From assembly GCA_014904845.1 (NCBI GenBank), contig MU119264.1, positions 62,001-126,000 on the forward strand: a stretch of DNA of 64,000 nt. Direction: 5' to 3'. The stretch's first letter is position 1. Every line of letters begins with the position of its first letter. The translations under genes were made by a program, and so were the position numbers. Source of the stretch: Acephala macrosclerotiorum (lineage: Eukaryota > Ascomycota > Leotiomycetes > Helotiales > Mollisiaceae). Below, piece by piece: positions 9,768 to 22,201 of the stretch. Below the pieces are notes generated by a model, which was given only the letters and a program-made list of their open reading frames with translations, did no database searches and was not told where the DNA came from.

Positions 9768-12700
9768 TCAATATTGTCTTGCTGGAACAATAGGATCCTG
9801 ACGAGACGACAGACTGCATGTCACACCAGAGAAAATTTTTGGAGGGCAGACCCTAAAATCTTTGGGCAGCTTGCCAGAGGTATGTAAGCGACTTCACTGG
9901 ATGCTTTTCTACAACATCGGGAGACGCCGCAGGTCGAGCGATTTCAGGTGATGCCAGTGGCATTGAGAGCATCGACTGTCCTACACTCGATTTCCGTTTC
10001 TTGAGGCTGATCTTGTGCAGTTCTAGCATGCAAGTCCACAAGCATCGGTAACTCGTGCTGGTTCGGTCTTCAAGTGGTTTGCAGAGCAATTGGTGCTCAA
10101 AACTCCCCAAAAAACAGGACTCGGCATATGCGGAAAGCTCTTTGGCGACCTGGAAGCTCCCTCCTCAACCTGTAAGCCTGCAACCGCCAGTAGATACAAC
10201 AGCAAGCTGACTCGTGGTTGAAGCAGATATCCCAAAACATACCCTTCTCATGACTTCCCAAGCCTCGAGGATATACCAGCATCAGCGTTCAGCATAACCG
10301 AAGGGAAGCATGAAGACCCGTGCAGCTTTGAAAGCCTTGGGGTTTGCGTTGCAGACTGAAAATGGTTAGTTCTACTTTGTGAATACTCGCAACCTGTACT
10401 CACAGTAGACAGTAGCCTCACCATCGTCTAATACCTCATCCACACTTTCCGACTCTTTTGCTCCAAATCAAAGCGTCTAAAGAGAGTCTGAGAAGGGGGA
10501 AACTAGAAAAGCTACACATCGAGGAAGGATAACGCCGGCACAGAACGACAAGAGGTGTAGACCGCATTCTCCTCACCTACACACTCGAAAGGCCGATACC
10601 ATGGAAGCCATTTCAGAACTGCCGAAGGTAGGCCGAGACAGAAGCGTAATGGGCCGGCGAGCTAGGGCTCCAGTTCTGCGAAAGAAACAAGCTACCTTAC
10701 GCTCTTCCCGCCATGGCTAAACTCCGAACTTATCACCGCGACTCGATTCAAACAAAAGCATCCAAAGGGATAGATACAGTCGGGCACTTAAACAAAGAGG
10801 TTTCTTCTGCACGTCCAGTTAGACAACATAGAAAAATCTCCCTTCGACCTCGAAGACACCCATTCGGAGTTTCCTTATACTTTATTGATGCCTTAAAGTG
10901 GAATTCTCTACCAACCTCCGTTGTGGCCTCGAGATGCGAACTCCAACGCGTCCAATTCAACCCGCTTAGGCAGATCATGGCATATGCTACTCTAAATCCT
11001 AGGATTAAAAGCGCAGTCGCATACTTCCAGTGCGGTCTATCCCATAGCACTTCGCTAGCATGCATAAGAACAACAATAACTTGCTGCATGCGAGTGAGGT
11101 TCCTAAATAGAAATGCAGCATGCTAACCCAGATGTCAAAACGACTGCACAAATGAAGTCGTGACAGCAACCCAGACATCGAGTCAACCCCAGAACCTTGT
11201 CCTCCACCATTAATCGCGTTGGACTACTTCATGGGGGCAGCTTCCAACCTCACGTACCTCTGATAGGACTTAACCAACCATTGGAGGATTTGGTCAGCCA
11301 GTCGGTGTAATCGGACAACGGTGTATTACAGCTCTCGTCCAGCGTTTATCGCTCAGAGACATCAGCGCTAAGCACGAAAATACGCACAGATTCCTCTTGA
11401 GGGCAAGCCTGTAACGAGAGGAAATAGGATTTCGCTAATTCGTTGGTATTTGAGCGGATCATGTGAGTCTAGAAGCCGCTCCCGCTCACTGCAGTGTACC
11501 TCAAGTCGCGTTGTGGAGACGGTCAATAGCTACAGACAGCGACAACATGCAAATTATTTGGCTCGACAGGGGCTCTACCTGCAACCAACAAACAACACAT
11601 CTGCGGGGATTTAAAACTCTTACAGTCACACGACGATCGGAAATGGCAGACTGACGGACACAGCAATAGACACTGGGAGGCCGACTGCATTCAAGAAGCT
11701 AACTACTCTTGGCATGCCATCACCAAAATTGGAGGGCCCCTGTCGAGTGCTCACTCGGCACGACGAATCTTATAAATCAATCCGATAAAATTGAAAATCC
11801 AGGACGGTTGATCGCTAAGCCGGCAGCCACAACGCGAAGCTAGGGCAACTTCATTGGATAAGACCATTGAGTCACTGCCGCTCCACCGCTGTCAGCAGAG
11901 CCTCCACATCCCTCCCCCCACGGAGAACACATTGACCAGGTCAGCTGTTGATAACAGACTCTCGGGCATCAAAGTACCTTGGTAACAGCAATGCTCGCTC
12001 GTTCTCGGCAGCAGACTATCAATGCGCTTACTTGACCGCACGACGCCTATTTTCTCGGGTTGTGCGCCAGCACGATCATAGCCAATATTCTCGAAACATA
12101 CTGAACACTTCAGAACATGCAAGGGCACGATGCCTGTGAGCTATCTTGGGTATCGTCAAATTCTAGACCAGTATATGTATAGCACATCTCCCATCAACCA
12201 TCCGTCTATATCTGTCAATCTTATTTCCGCCCGTTTTTCGGCTCATATGATAAAACACAACTGACAAGAATCAAAATAATCCATTCAAATATACCGCAAA
12301 GAGAGTCACCTGATTATTTTCCTCGATCGAATGACCAGAAGCGACCGCGCCGGTATGAAAAGATGATAGCTTTGAGAAAGTACTGCTGCGGAATATTCAC
12401 GAACTTCTGCTGGGCTTGCCGAGTTCCTGGGAAGTCCGGGCTGTTTGGGTGTAGACACCGAGAAAAAGTTTGAGGAGGAACGAATATTGAAGTATGGGAT
12501 GGGCTAAGTAGCTCGGTTCTCAGAATTCAAATCAAGATACTGTGCTGCATAAAGGCTTGAAAGGGTGAGGAAAAGTTAGGCAAAGCTCCCTGGAGCCAAT
12601 CATAAGCACCTGTCCACTAAGTATAGCTTCAGCTTCGCTGCATTTAGGATAGCGAAGAAGTGCCAAGGTGCTGAGTGCAAATGATAATTCCATGGTGCAT

Positions 12701-15700
12701 GGTCGTTTTCAATTGAACTGAGAAAGTCTAAGACTTTCGATACCGATGATGGCCTTGAGGGCGCAGAACCAGTTTAAAAATACGAAGACAGGGTGAACTA
12801 TTCTTGACGTGACCATGGCACAAAATGATCGTCTCAGCCACTCACAATAGACGTTCGTTTAGGAAGGGCTTATTGTCAACTTCAATCTTGCTATCAATCA
12901 AATAACGATGCGCAAAGACTTCAAGACAAGTCTCTCGTCATTCCACTACAGTATGGGTGCCAAGAAAAACCTCATATCATATGTTCATCATTAGTCATTC
13001 TTTCACTTCTCTCGCAACTCGTGCCTCTTGAGCTCGTAATGCTCTGAGGCCCTGACAGTACTTGTTCTTGCCTACTGCATTTTTGTGTTATATCTTGCCC
13101 AGACAATAGGCTGATAAGGTCAACAGTTTCCTACTGGGGATTTGAAATCTCGGCGACTGGCTCCGAACTTATATCGCTGGAGAAGTGAGAAAAAAGACTG
13201 GAGGTGAATGATTGTTTCTAGGGATTGAGGAAAACCTAGAATTGAGGACTAATATTCACTAGTCTGTTTTCCTGACTTTACGAAAGAAGACTTCACTTGA
13301 TGCGCCCTGGTAATGGGACTCAGACTTCTTTATTGTAGTGTTGGTGTAGAGCAATAAAAGGAAGGCTTGAGATGCCCCCGGGGCTTGAAAACAATGACTT
13401 GAGCATGTTTCAGTATCTGATCCACAACTTACAGGAAACCAGGTGAGAGGATGAGCCGCTCCCTCGAGAAAGATGTCAACTATAAGTAAACATTAAAATT
13501 ATAGCAGGGAGTGGTACGCGTTCAACCCGACCAAAAACAAGCTGTGGAAAAACACCTGGACATCTTCTAACTCATAATATTGACAAAATTTACACTTGCG
13601 TCATTGTCACTATTCGCATGTCGAACCTCAAGATACGAGTATCGTCTGCATTAGTCTTCAGTCCGCCCACTTCGGCAGATCGACAAGACCAATGGCAAAG
13701 GCGAATCCACTGAGCGGAAATCGACTGTATCCTGAAGCTAGGGTGCAGAATGCCGAGGCCACGCAACACTTGTGACGATGCTTGGCATCTAGAAGTCGAT
13801 TCACTGTCAAGTCGCTGCCAATTCGCGCCGTCGGCCGAGGCATTTGGAGCGTGTCGGATGTCTATCCGATGCGGCCGCTGACTGCTTTGTTACTCTTCTA
13901 GGGGCGGCCCTCGTCGAGTCTTAGAACCCGACTTTGCATTCGGATCGGCAATGAGGCCCGCAGAGTGAACAGCCGAGTCGATAAGGTTATTGCTTGGCTT
14001 TGGATGGATCTGAGGAAGAGTTTTATGTCATCTTGCGGAGTGCATTGGTGGACGAGGAGCGCGCGTTTCTGAGTGGGTTAGAGAACGTTCTGAAGTGATT
14101 GAGGGTTGCTTGACGTACATGTTTGATTGTGAGATTTGTGGCATGGGTCTCCTAGCTTGATTTGATGCGTCCCCCGAGTGCGATGCATGAAGCTATTTGG
14201 ACGATACTGGCCATATGGCTTTCTGCATTGTTGGTCAAGGATTGGGACATTTTGAGATGCTGAAGATGAAATGAGGTTCCTAAGGTCAACCGCGAGAATT
14301 CTTCCGCTGCCATGGTCTGAGTGTCGAAAGCTTGAAAAGGCTCTTCCGCTACTAGTGATACGGCCAAAAGTCTGCCAATGGCCTCATATTGAGGATAAAC
14401 AGTGAGCATGGAGGTTTTTCCACGCCCTCGCCAATCCTTTCGCAGGAGACCTTGCGTCTACTGTATGCCGCTTCCTTGAATGTGAGGCTAGGCTTGCAGA
14501 ATGATGCTGTTTATCCTCGCACCTTTGCGCGTCTCCTACGAAATTGAAGTCCTTGGTATTTCTGCGATCGAGACTTCTTTGTCGGCTTCCTCAACATCTT
14601 CCCTAAATCTGCAATAATTAGCATCATGCTCCGAAAACCATCGAAATCTCTAAAAGTACGTATCAGCTCAGAGAACCAAAGGATTCGTGAGTACTTGCCA
14701 TCGGGAAACTCCTCCACAACAACTTTGACATGCATTGGCAAACGCGTGTCGCTGCAACCAGCTTTGTCACACCTGCAGCAAAGCTTAGTGACACCTTCGC
14801 TTCCTACGCCGCAGCCAAGCAAACCTTCTTTCCTCCCGGTGTTTGAAGATACGATAAACTTTTTGTCCACACAGTGACGATGCTGTCATTGTCACATTTC
14901 CTTTCCAGCGGATGTCCCAATTGGGAACTTCTGGAATCGGCCATTTCCCAACATAGGTAACTCGAGTTTTTGACTACAGCAGCATAGCGGGAAAATGGCA
15001 CTGATGTAGAGTGACGTTTGACATAAAGTTGGCGCTTTAACTGCTGAGCTAAACAACCTTATTTCTATCGTGAAGTAGACGAAGGAACGAACGCACGTTG
15101 CGGTGAAACTCTGTCGAGAACCGCTTAAAGGATTGCTGCGAAATTTGAGCGAGCTGATAAGTTGGAACTTGGAAGGAATGTGAAAGTGACATCGCGATTG
15201 TGTTTGAGATATCCTGCAGAGATGGATCGTGCCCTCTTCCTTCCTTGATGAGATGTCATGATTGGGTTTGGATGTTGCAGAAGGAAGTTGGTGATGCAGC
15301 TCAACAAGCAACCGAGCATAACCGTCATCTAGAGCCAGTGCGTCCGTAATTCGGCCTATGCCGAATTATTTCCAGAGAGTGGGGCTTGGTTGTGCCCCCA
15401 TTCGAAGCGAGACCTGAAATTGGTCGCAGAATAGAGATGCCATGCATGAGGCGAATGTTGAGTAACGATATTTTTTGTTTTGTGATCCACAAGGGTACTG
15501 GCCCTGATGCTTGTTGAAATCATGTCAGGAGCCTCATTTTACTGCGGCATTTAAATGCACGGTGACGAGGTGGCTTGGCGGTTATAACGGACTAGGGAGC
15601 GGAGAACGGGTATGACGGGCGGAATGGCCTACAACAGGGGATAATTTTGTCTGGATTGTTTATTTTGAGGCCCGAGATGCTTTGGGTACCGTAGTGAAAG

Positions 15701-18700
15701 GGGCGATTAGATCCTTGATGTTGAAGTGTGATATTGATAGTCGGTGTATTTCGCTGTTGCGGACCCAGCATTGAAATGGAAGGGCCGAAGAAAAAGTTTA
15801 GGATTCTTGAGACAGGGGAATTGAGCTAAGAAATTAACTGAGAGTGTTAGTTCCAAGAGGATCATGACAATACTTCCCCTTCTGCTCTTCTCCGCCGAGA
15901 AATACCGTGTCACGATTGCAATGCGACAGCGTGGAAACTTCGAAAGTCAAACAAGCATCGCCCACGCATGTTTCCATAGTGAAGCAAGATGTCTGAATGT
16001 TCTACGAATCTTTCAAGCTTCAAATAAGGTGTGAGCAGCGAATGACAGGCGAGGGGAAGCGAAGCGAAAAAAAAGGGGGAAGGAGGGGCTTCTATGTCAC
16101 GTGTGATCAAAGTGAACATTGGTGGCACGTAGCAAACGGACATTCAAGGCAGGAACATACTTCGATAAATTTTGGAAGTACCATCTATCGTTTTTGCTGA
16201 TCTAATTATATTGAGCTAGAAACGGTCTTTCAACACACAGATTATACCTCATCCCAAAGGCAGCCTTTTCCTTCCTTCATTCTACAAGCCATTGAAATGA
16301 ATCGTGGGAGAATAGTGGAAACAATCTACTCTGGTCTTCCATGATGGAGAAGTCTGGCGAAGTCTGCGCTCGTCCGTCGACATGGTGTGACACGCCAAGG
16401 CACCAAAATACCAATTCTTGCATTCTATGGTTAAGACCCATCGACGAGTGCGAAACTTGTGCTATTTTAGAGAGCGAAAGACAAACAATCCCGACATATT
16501 GATCGAGAATGACACAGAGCTGCCTGTTTCTTGTCTGCGAGAGTCTCCATTAAATGAAGAGATCGTGAAGTGATGATTTGCCAAAGCTGAGATATGTTAG
16601 TGTTTGACGTGATGATAAGGTTCAGATGTTTGACAAGTATGGCCAACTATACTTTCCGGTCTTCGCAGTCGCTAACTAAAAGACCCACTGCTGATAACGA
16701 GCTCAGGACATCGAGATTGTACAGTAGTTGAAAAATATCATGACCAACCTGACACACTATCCTGCAGATCTTGAACTTCCAGTGCTAGATCATGTCATTT
16801 ACCTTGAAAACAGGACAGAATTTTCCCAAGAGATGTCTTCAAAAGTATTCTTGAAATGAATGTCTGCTCGGATAATGGTTGAGGAGCTCGTTACCCCAGA
16901 AAATGACGTGAGCCTAAAAAGGGGGCGCTAGCATCTAGGCCCTCGCTAACCCCCACGACAAATTGTTTGTCAAGTTTGAAATCCACACTTGATTTCACAA
17001 TTGTGATTGCAGATCTCGCGGAGCGCGAATCATGTAGCGATTTAGTTGGCATGCGCAGTGGATTCATACATGGATACTTGTCTCATCGCATGCCTTAAAA
17101 TTGAGAACGTCATGATCATGCAATACGAAGTTCTCGAAAGTGGTGACCGAGAGACTCATCTGATATACCCGTTCAGCAACAACAGAAGCTTGGGGAAGGC
17201 TAGCGAGCGACAGACTTTTTCTCGTCGAACAGAAATGGTCTACAAAGAAAGTAATTCGATGGAGAAAACAGATCGACTGGTCTGGAAGGGAGAATGGACT
17301 TGGGAAGTCTGGACATTGAAGGACCATACGGCAGTCAGCTTGCGATCCTTCAGACAGCAGTAAAGTGCAGTTTTGAATCGTCGTGCACGCAGAGATTCCA
17401 CATCTGCTACTCATGCACCAAGCTATGGTGATAGTTTTTGAGGCCGAAGGATAAGGAATGAAGCCTCCCACGCAGGTGGCGTTCAAGAGTAAAGAAACTC
17501 GGGTGTATTCTTAGGCGAGCAAAGGCAATTTCAACGACAGCTTAAACCAAGGTTCCAACAAAAAGAAAGCCGAAGAGAAGGCCTCGACGTCGGCGATAAC
17601 ACATGCAGACTTCTGCACAAAATCCACTCAATATCGCCGTTCATCGGTCGAAGCAAACAAAGTATATTGTGAACCTCGCATCCACCCAAACAGTTCATGC
17701 CGAGGTTATATGGGTCCCAAAAAGGCAGCTCCCGCCTCACTTATGCCATTGGAAATTCTAGGGTCGTGAAGTTTCTCTGAAGAATTTTTTCTGCTGGGGT
17801 GTTCCGTGTTAGGCTCCACGAGGCTGAAGTGGTTTCTTCGAGAATAGTCCTTTGGTGGGTCCGGCTGCTGGTACGTTTTCATGCAAATGCCGGATGGCAT
17901 GATGATGGCGACATCCTAGGAAATAATATGAATCTGGTATCAGATGTTAGCGACAGTGAGGCCTTGGTACAGAGGTACATCCAGAGCATGCAAGGCAACA
18001 TACAGAAAAACCGATTGTGGGGAAGGGGGAATCGCATGGTATTTCGGAGGATGGTAGGAGGTGAAAATATGCCAAGCAACTCTGATTTTGTGCACCTCTT
18101 ATGCAAGCAAACAGCCACATGCGCTCCGAAGCCGAGCAACCCACACCACATCTGGCCAGCAGCAACGTCGTTCAGTGGCTGAAAAGCCTCTAACTGTCTT
18201 GGCTCGGTGTTGACTCAGAGCCGACGACCGACTTTCCAGGTCGAAACCAATATCAGGAGATTTGAAGCCCGCATTTGTCTTCCAAATGCTTGTTCAGGTC
18301 CAGCTGATGCCTTTGTTTAGGGAACTGCATGATGATCTGAGGCATTTGTTGATGAATCCCGCGGAAACTCCCGGTGAACTCTTGTTCCTGAAGCATGAGA
18401 ACCACGAAGATTAAGATTTTGTGAGGAGCGGACAGGGCACAGCTAGCTTTTTGATCTCCGCGTCTAGACCTCTTTTCGTAATACGGGAATACGACGATGG
18501 AGAATCAGAACTTGGCATCTGGGCGCGGGCGCAGGGTATTACAGTAGCTTGACATCCGCATCCAGCCAAGGGACTTGAACAAAAAAACAAGAAGATGCAA
18601 TCAAAGATATGTCTGCTGCGGCTCGTGACCACGCGTACAGGAGTTGGAGAGGACGATTGGACTGTAGGGGACGGATACGGGTTGTTGGATCTTCCGTTTG

Positions 18701-20932
18701 ACGAGGTCCCTAGAAAAAGCTTTGGGCACATCTTATCCCCGCCCGCGATCAAAATATGCCTCACCAGGGGGCCCTATGTCTTCCAGAACAGTCAAGGAAG
18801 CGTGGCAACTCGGAACGGGTGCATCTTTAAATGATCAACGAGAACTTCGAAACATCGTCTCTCGTCTGCCGGCCTCCTCCCTGCTGTTACTATTCAGACA
18901 AAATGTTTGAGGAGAGAACCGGGAGCCACCTACCTCATAGGTTGAGTATTATACCTATAGCATCGCTGAACGGTTGTCAAAATGGCCCACAGACAGGTCC
19001 AGAGCCCTGGGAATTGCGAATGCTCCCGCTAGCCAGGCATTGGGACGAGGCTCTAAAACATCTTCGAGGGAGACCTGGCATCATCTTGCGCCAGACCATC
19101 GATATCTAAAGGAGTCTCCCCCATGGAGGTGGAGCAAAAGTTCGTGTTGGCTCCAGCTCCAGAACCTTCATCGAAGGTACTTGGGTACAATAGCCTTCGA
19201 TATTTCGTGATTCCACAGATCTGGTTGAGCGACGGTGCGGGACTTGCTCAAAGTCCGCCGCTATACCCGTGCTAGGGGTTCATTTTCAGCGCTTCCGCTC
19301 CGTCATCAACGGCGGAGGTTGTTTTTGTGGGATTCCTGGGATGACCAATGTGCCGATTGCCGACCAAGTTGTAGTTCAGCCCTGTCTGGAAGTTTTGATT
19401 ACAGACCAGCAAGGAAGATCTTGCATTGATTGGAAATGACAATTATAATCTTCAAGATGAGATGCTCAGATGATATGGAATCCCGAGGGCCACAATGTCC
19501 CTCGTTCGAGTCAGGACTCGGGGTATCCTGTTTGGCGGTTTACCGCGATTGATTCCAGCTACGACGTACCATACAGTAAGCACGGTAAGTTGCTTACTGT
19601 TCAAATGGGATTGGTTCTCGGGATTGCGACTAATCTGCCAGATGTCAAATCACCCGCATGCATCCCAGATAATAATGAACATCAAAGCTTAATATGCGTG
19701 GTACATGACTAGATAGTGCTTAGTACAACGCATCCAGCCACTGCTTTCTTTCGTCAAAGCAGCTCTTGGAAGTCTCGAAGCCCAAAGTTCGCACTTCGCT
19801 TTTTCGCCGACATCGTTGGTCAACTCGAGGGATCCTACCACTTAGTGAGCCCCATCTCAGTGAGCCACATACATCACGAGGCTGGAAACAGACGCCCTTG
19901 CGCTTCCTGCTTCCCTTTGCACGATCTTGTCATTTAAGCTCACAGCTAGCATTTATGCCAGCGCGAGCGGGATTCCCTCCCCGGGACAAGCCCTATCCTA
20001 AGAGGTGAAGACTCGGCCGAACGAACGAGACTAAGCTCCAAGCCGTTCAAGAATGGCAGAGGGGCAGCAGACCAGACGATCCTGTACAGTACAGCAGCAT
20101 CATGTCATAGGTACCTAGGGTTAGGGGGCTAACTTTAAATGCGAGTCTGTAAGACTCTGTCTCGTCTCGTCTCGTCTAGCTCCCACGGCTACGCCCCGCC
20201 CACGCCCCGTCAAGGTTTCGCTGTCGCTGTTCAACGTTCGAGCGCGCGCGAGCGAGCGGCTTCCCAACCTGGTCTATGCATGCTCGCAGCGTCGGCGTCT
20301 ACCCTGGCCCCGCCACTTTCCTCAATTTCATCAATTCATAATTTATGGCTGAACGGTTTGCGTCTGCACCGGCCACCGTAATCGGCGTCAGCAAAGGCTC
20401 CCTCTTCCGAGAAGCTAGCTTCCTCGCGCTCTCCAAGCACTTGGGCCATAGCCTCCTGTTGAATGAAATACAAGACCACGTCAATCCACTCCTGACTCCC
20501 CATGATGCATTTAGATATAAGGCTCCATAGTCCGTCTCAACTTCTGTTTGCTGGATCCTACCCAACTCCAGCTGCACTTCACGACCCACCCTATCACCGC
20601 CCTCCAGAACACTCACTTACCTGAGTGTGCATTGTACATCAAAATACACGCAGCTTGCACACCGCATTTATTTCCTCTCTTGGATCTAGCTTCCATTCGA
20701 GTTGATCGTCAGGGACTTGTGTAGTCAGCACTTTCCCACGGCACGGCGTTCGCAGGAGCAGGCTCGGACATAGCCAATACCCCGACCATCCTTGACTGAC
20801 TTTGTGATTCAGCACCGTCACATAATCAGGGCATCTCCACCGGCTTCTCGAGCTTGATATATATTTGTTCTGGCGTCCTGATACTTCAGCCTTGCTTGTC
20901 TCACCACACACTTTCGATTTGTATATTCAAAC
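9768..20932. other. Gene-poor region of about 11 kb
   Basis: No frame with a recognisable domain is found on either strand. Between 12,140 and 13,650 there is not even a 60-codon frame. Elsewhere the frames (for example 10713-11126, 137 codons with a good CGCCATGG context) have random-looking composition and overlap on both strands. Base composition is not conspicuously AT-rich, so this does not look like a strongly RIP-mutated block, and no terminal repeats or transposase motifs were recognised. The last 300 bases are probably the promoter of the Zn2Cys6 gene at 20933. Confidence 0.5.
20157..20178. repeat. Short CTCGT tandem repeat
   Basis: Three to four perfect CTCGT units lie in the region upstream of the Zn2Cys6 gene. 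It is a simple repeat with no assigned role. Confidence 0.6.
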
Positions 20933-22201
20933 ATGTCCGGTCTACCAACCCCTCCTATGGAGGACCATAAGTCCCATATCTCGAAGAAACAACTTTCCAA
21001 ACCTAGCAAATCCTTAAGCAGAACTTCGAAAAGATCTACATCATCACATGAACATACTTCTGTTGTATTAGATGGAAGACATAAGAGAGTATGGAAGGCT
21101 TGTGAAAGATGTAGGATGAAGAAGACCAAGGTACACCAGCTGCTTCCACATATGTTACCTTGCTGACCACCACAGTGTGATGGTGAATCGCCTTGCAAGA
21201 GATGTAAAGATGATGGATTAGTTTGCACAGCGGGTAGCAGAAAGAAGACTGAGTTCAAACAATTACCTCGAGGGTATGTTGTTTGGGAAGTTTCACTTGG
21301 TCAATTACTTATGCTCCTTAGGTACGCCGAAGTTTTGGAGAACACCCAATACGCCCTCATTGCAACAGTTCAGAAACTTTATACGATGGTGCGAAATGGA
21401 GAATCTTGGGAATTGGGCGACCCCGAGTTAAACGACAGAGGACAGCCAGTAATCCACGACATAGCTTCGAAGCTCGGCTGCATTCGACCTTCCCCAGATC
21501 TCCCATACGCATTCCCAGAAGGAGAGCAGGACTTTGCTGAGCTGCAGGCTCAGTTGACAGCGGCACGATCAGAGATGGCATCAGAGGATGCAGGGAGCAG
21601 GAAATACTCGGAGGATTCGTCGCATTCGCCAGGATTGCAACGGACGGACAGGGCGAGCAGTAGTGAAAGCGACCACTCGAATATTTCACAGGACTACAAT
21701 AAGAGGATGTGGGCGCAACAGCAGGTAGCAAAGATTCAACCTCAGATCAAGCCAGTGCCTCTGAACATTGCGCAGCGGCCGTCGTTCGACGAGGAGATTC
21801 CTTACCAATCGTCTCGTCCTTCCCTGGACACAAACGGCTCCCTTCCTTCGCCTATCTATACCGACTTCCAGACCGAATCACCAATGTTCCGCAATGCCTC
21901 GCCCTTTTCACCATGGTCAGGCGCAGATGATTTCTTGGGCCCAGCGCATGCGCTTGACCTCACAGCACACTACATGAGACAGCAGCAACAACTTCAGAAC
22001 ATCCCACGATCATCGCCTTTGACACGAGGCTTTGACCCCGAGACAGTCAAGGCGATGCAAATGAACGATGGGTTAAACTTTGCGGACGGGACGATCAGAC
22101 CGGGGATGCTAGATTGCAATACTGGTTTTGATTTGTCGGACCAAATGGACAGTATAATTTTCACAGGGGACTACGAATGTCAAATGGGAATGGCAGCTTA
22201 A
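20933..22201 (+). CDS. Zn2Cys6 (GAL4-type) fungal transcription factor
   Basis: Three exons (20933-21130, 21176-21273, 21322-22201) give a 391-residue protein. Residues about 57-85 form a complete Zn2Cys6 cluster, CERCRMKKTKC then CKRCKDDGLVC (C-x2-C-x6-C-x5-C-x2-C-x6-C), preceded by basic residues. Intron 1 splits the cluster between its third Lys and third Cys codons. After it comes a conserved-looking helical block (YAEVLENTQYALIATVQKLY ... ELNDRGQPVIHDIASKLGCIRP) that I associate with fluconazole-resistance-type Zn2Cys6 regulators, then a Ser/Gln/Pro-rich low-complexity C-terminus typical of activation regions. There is no fungal_trans middle homology domain, which fits the short length. 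It is expected to bind DNA in the nucleus; the target genes cannot be told from the sequence. The leader is long and contains small upstream ATGs. Confidence 0.9.

Noticed and set aside
19123..19275. A 50-codon frame beginning MEVEQKF, with the EXEXK pattern of CYTH/thiamine triphosphatases
   Set aside because: Downstream residues do not follow the family (no clear TYYD or WxRxR motif in any frame), and a five-residue pattern can occur by chance.
20110..20130. Telomere-like CTAGGGTTAGGGGG
   Set aside because: Only a single unit and a half; no array, so not a telomere or clear interstitial repeat.
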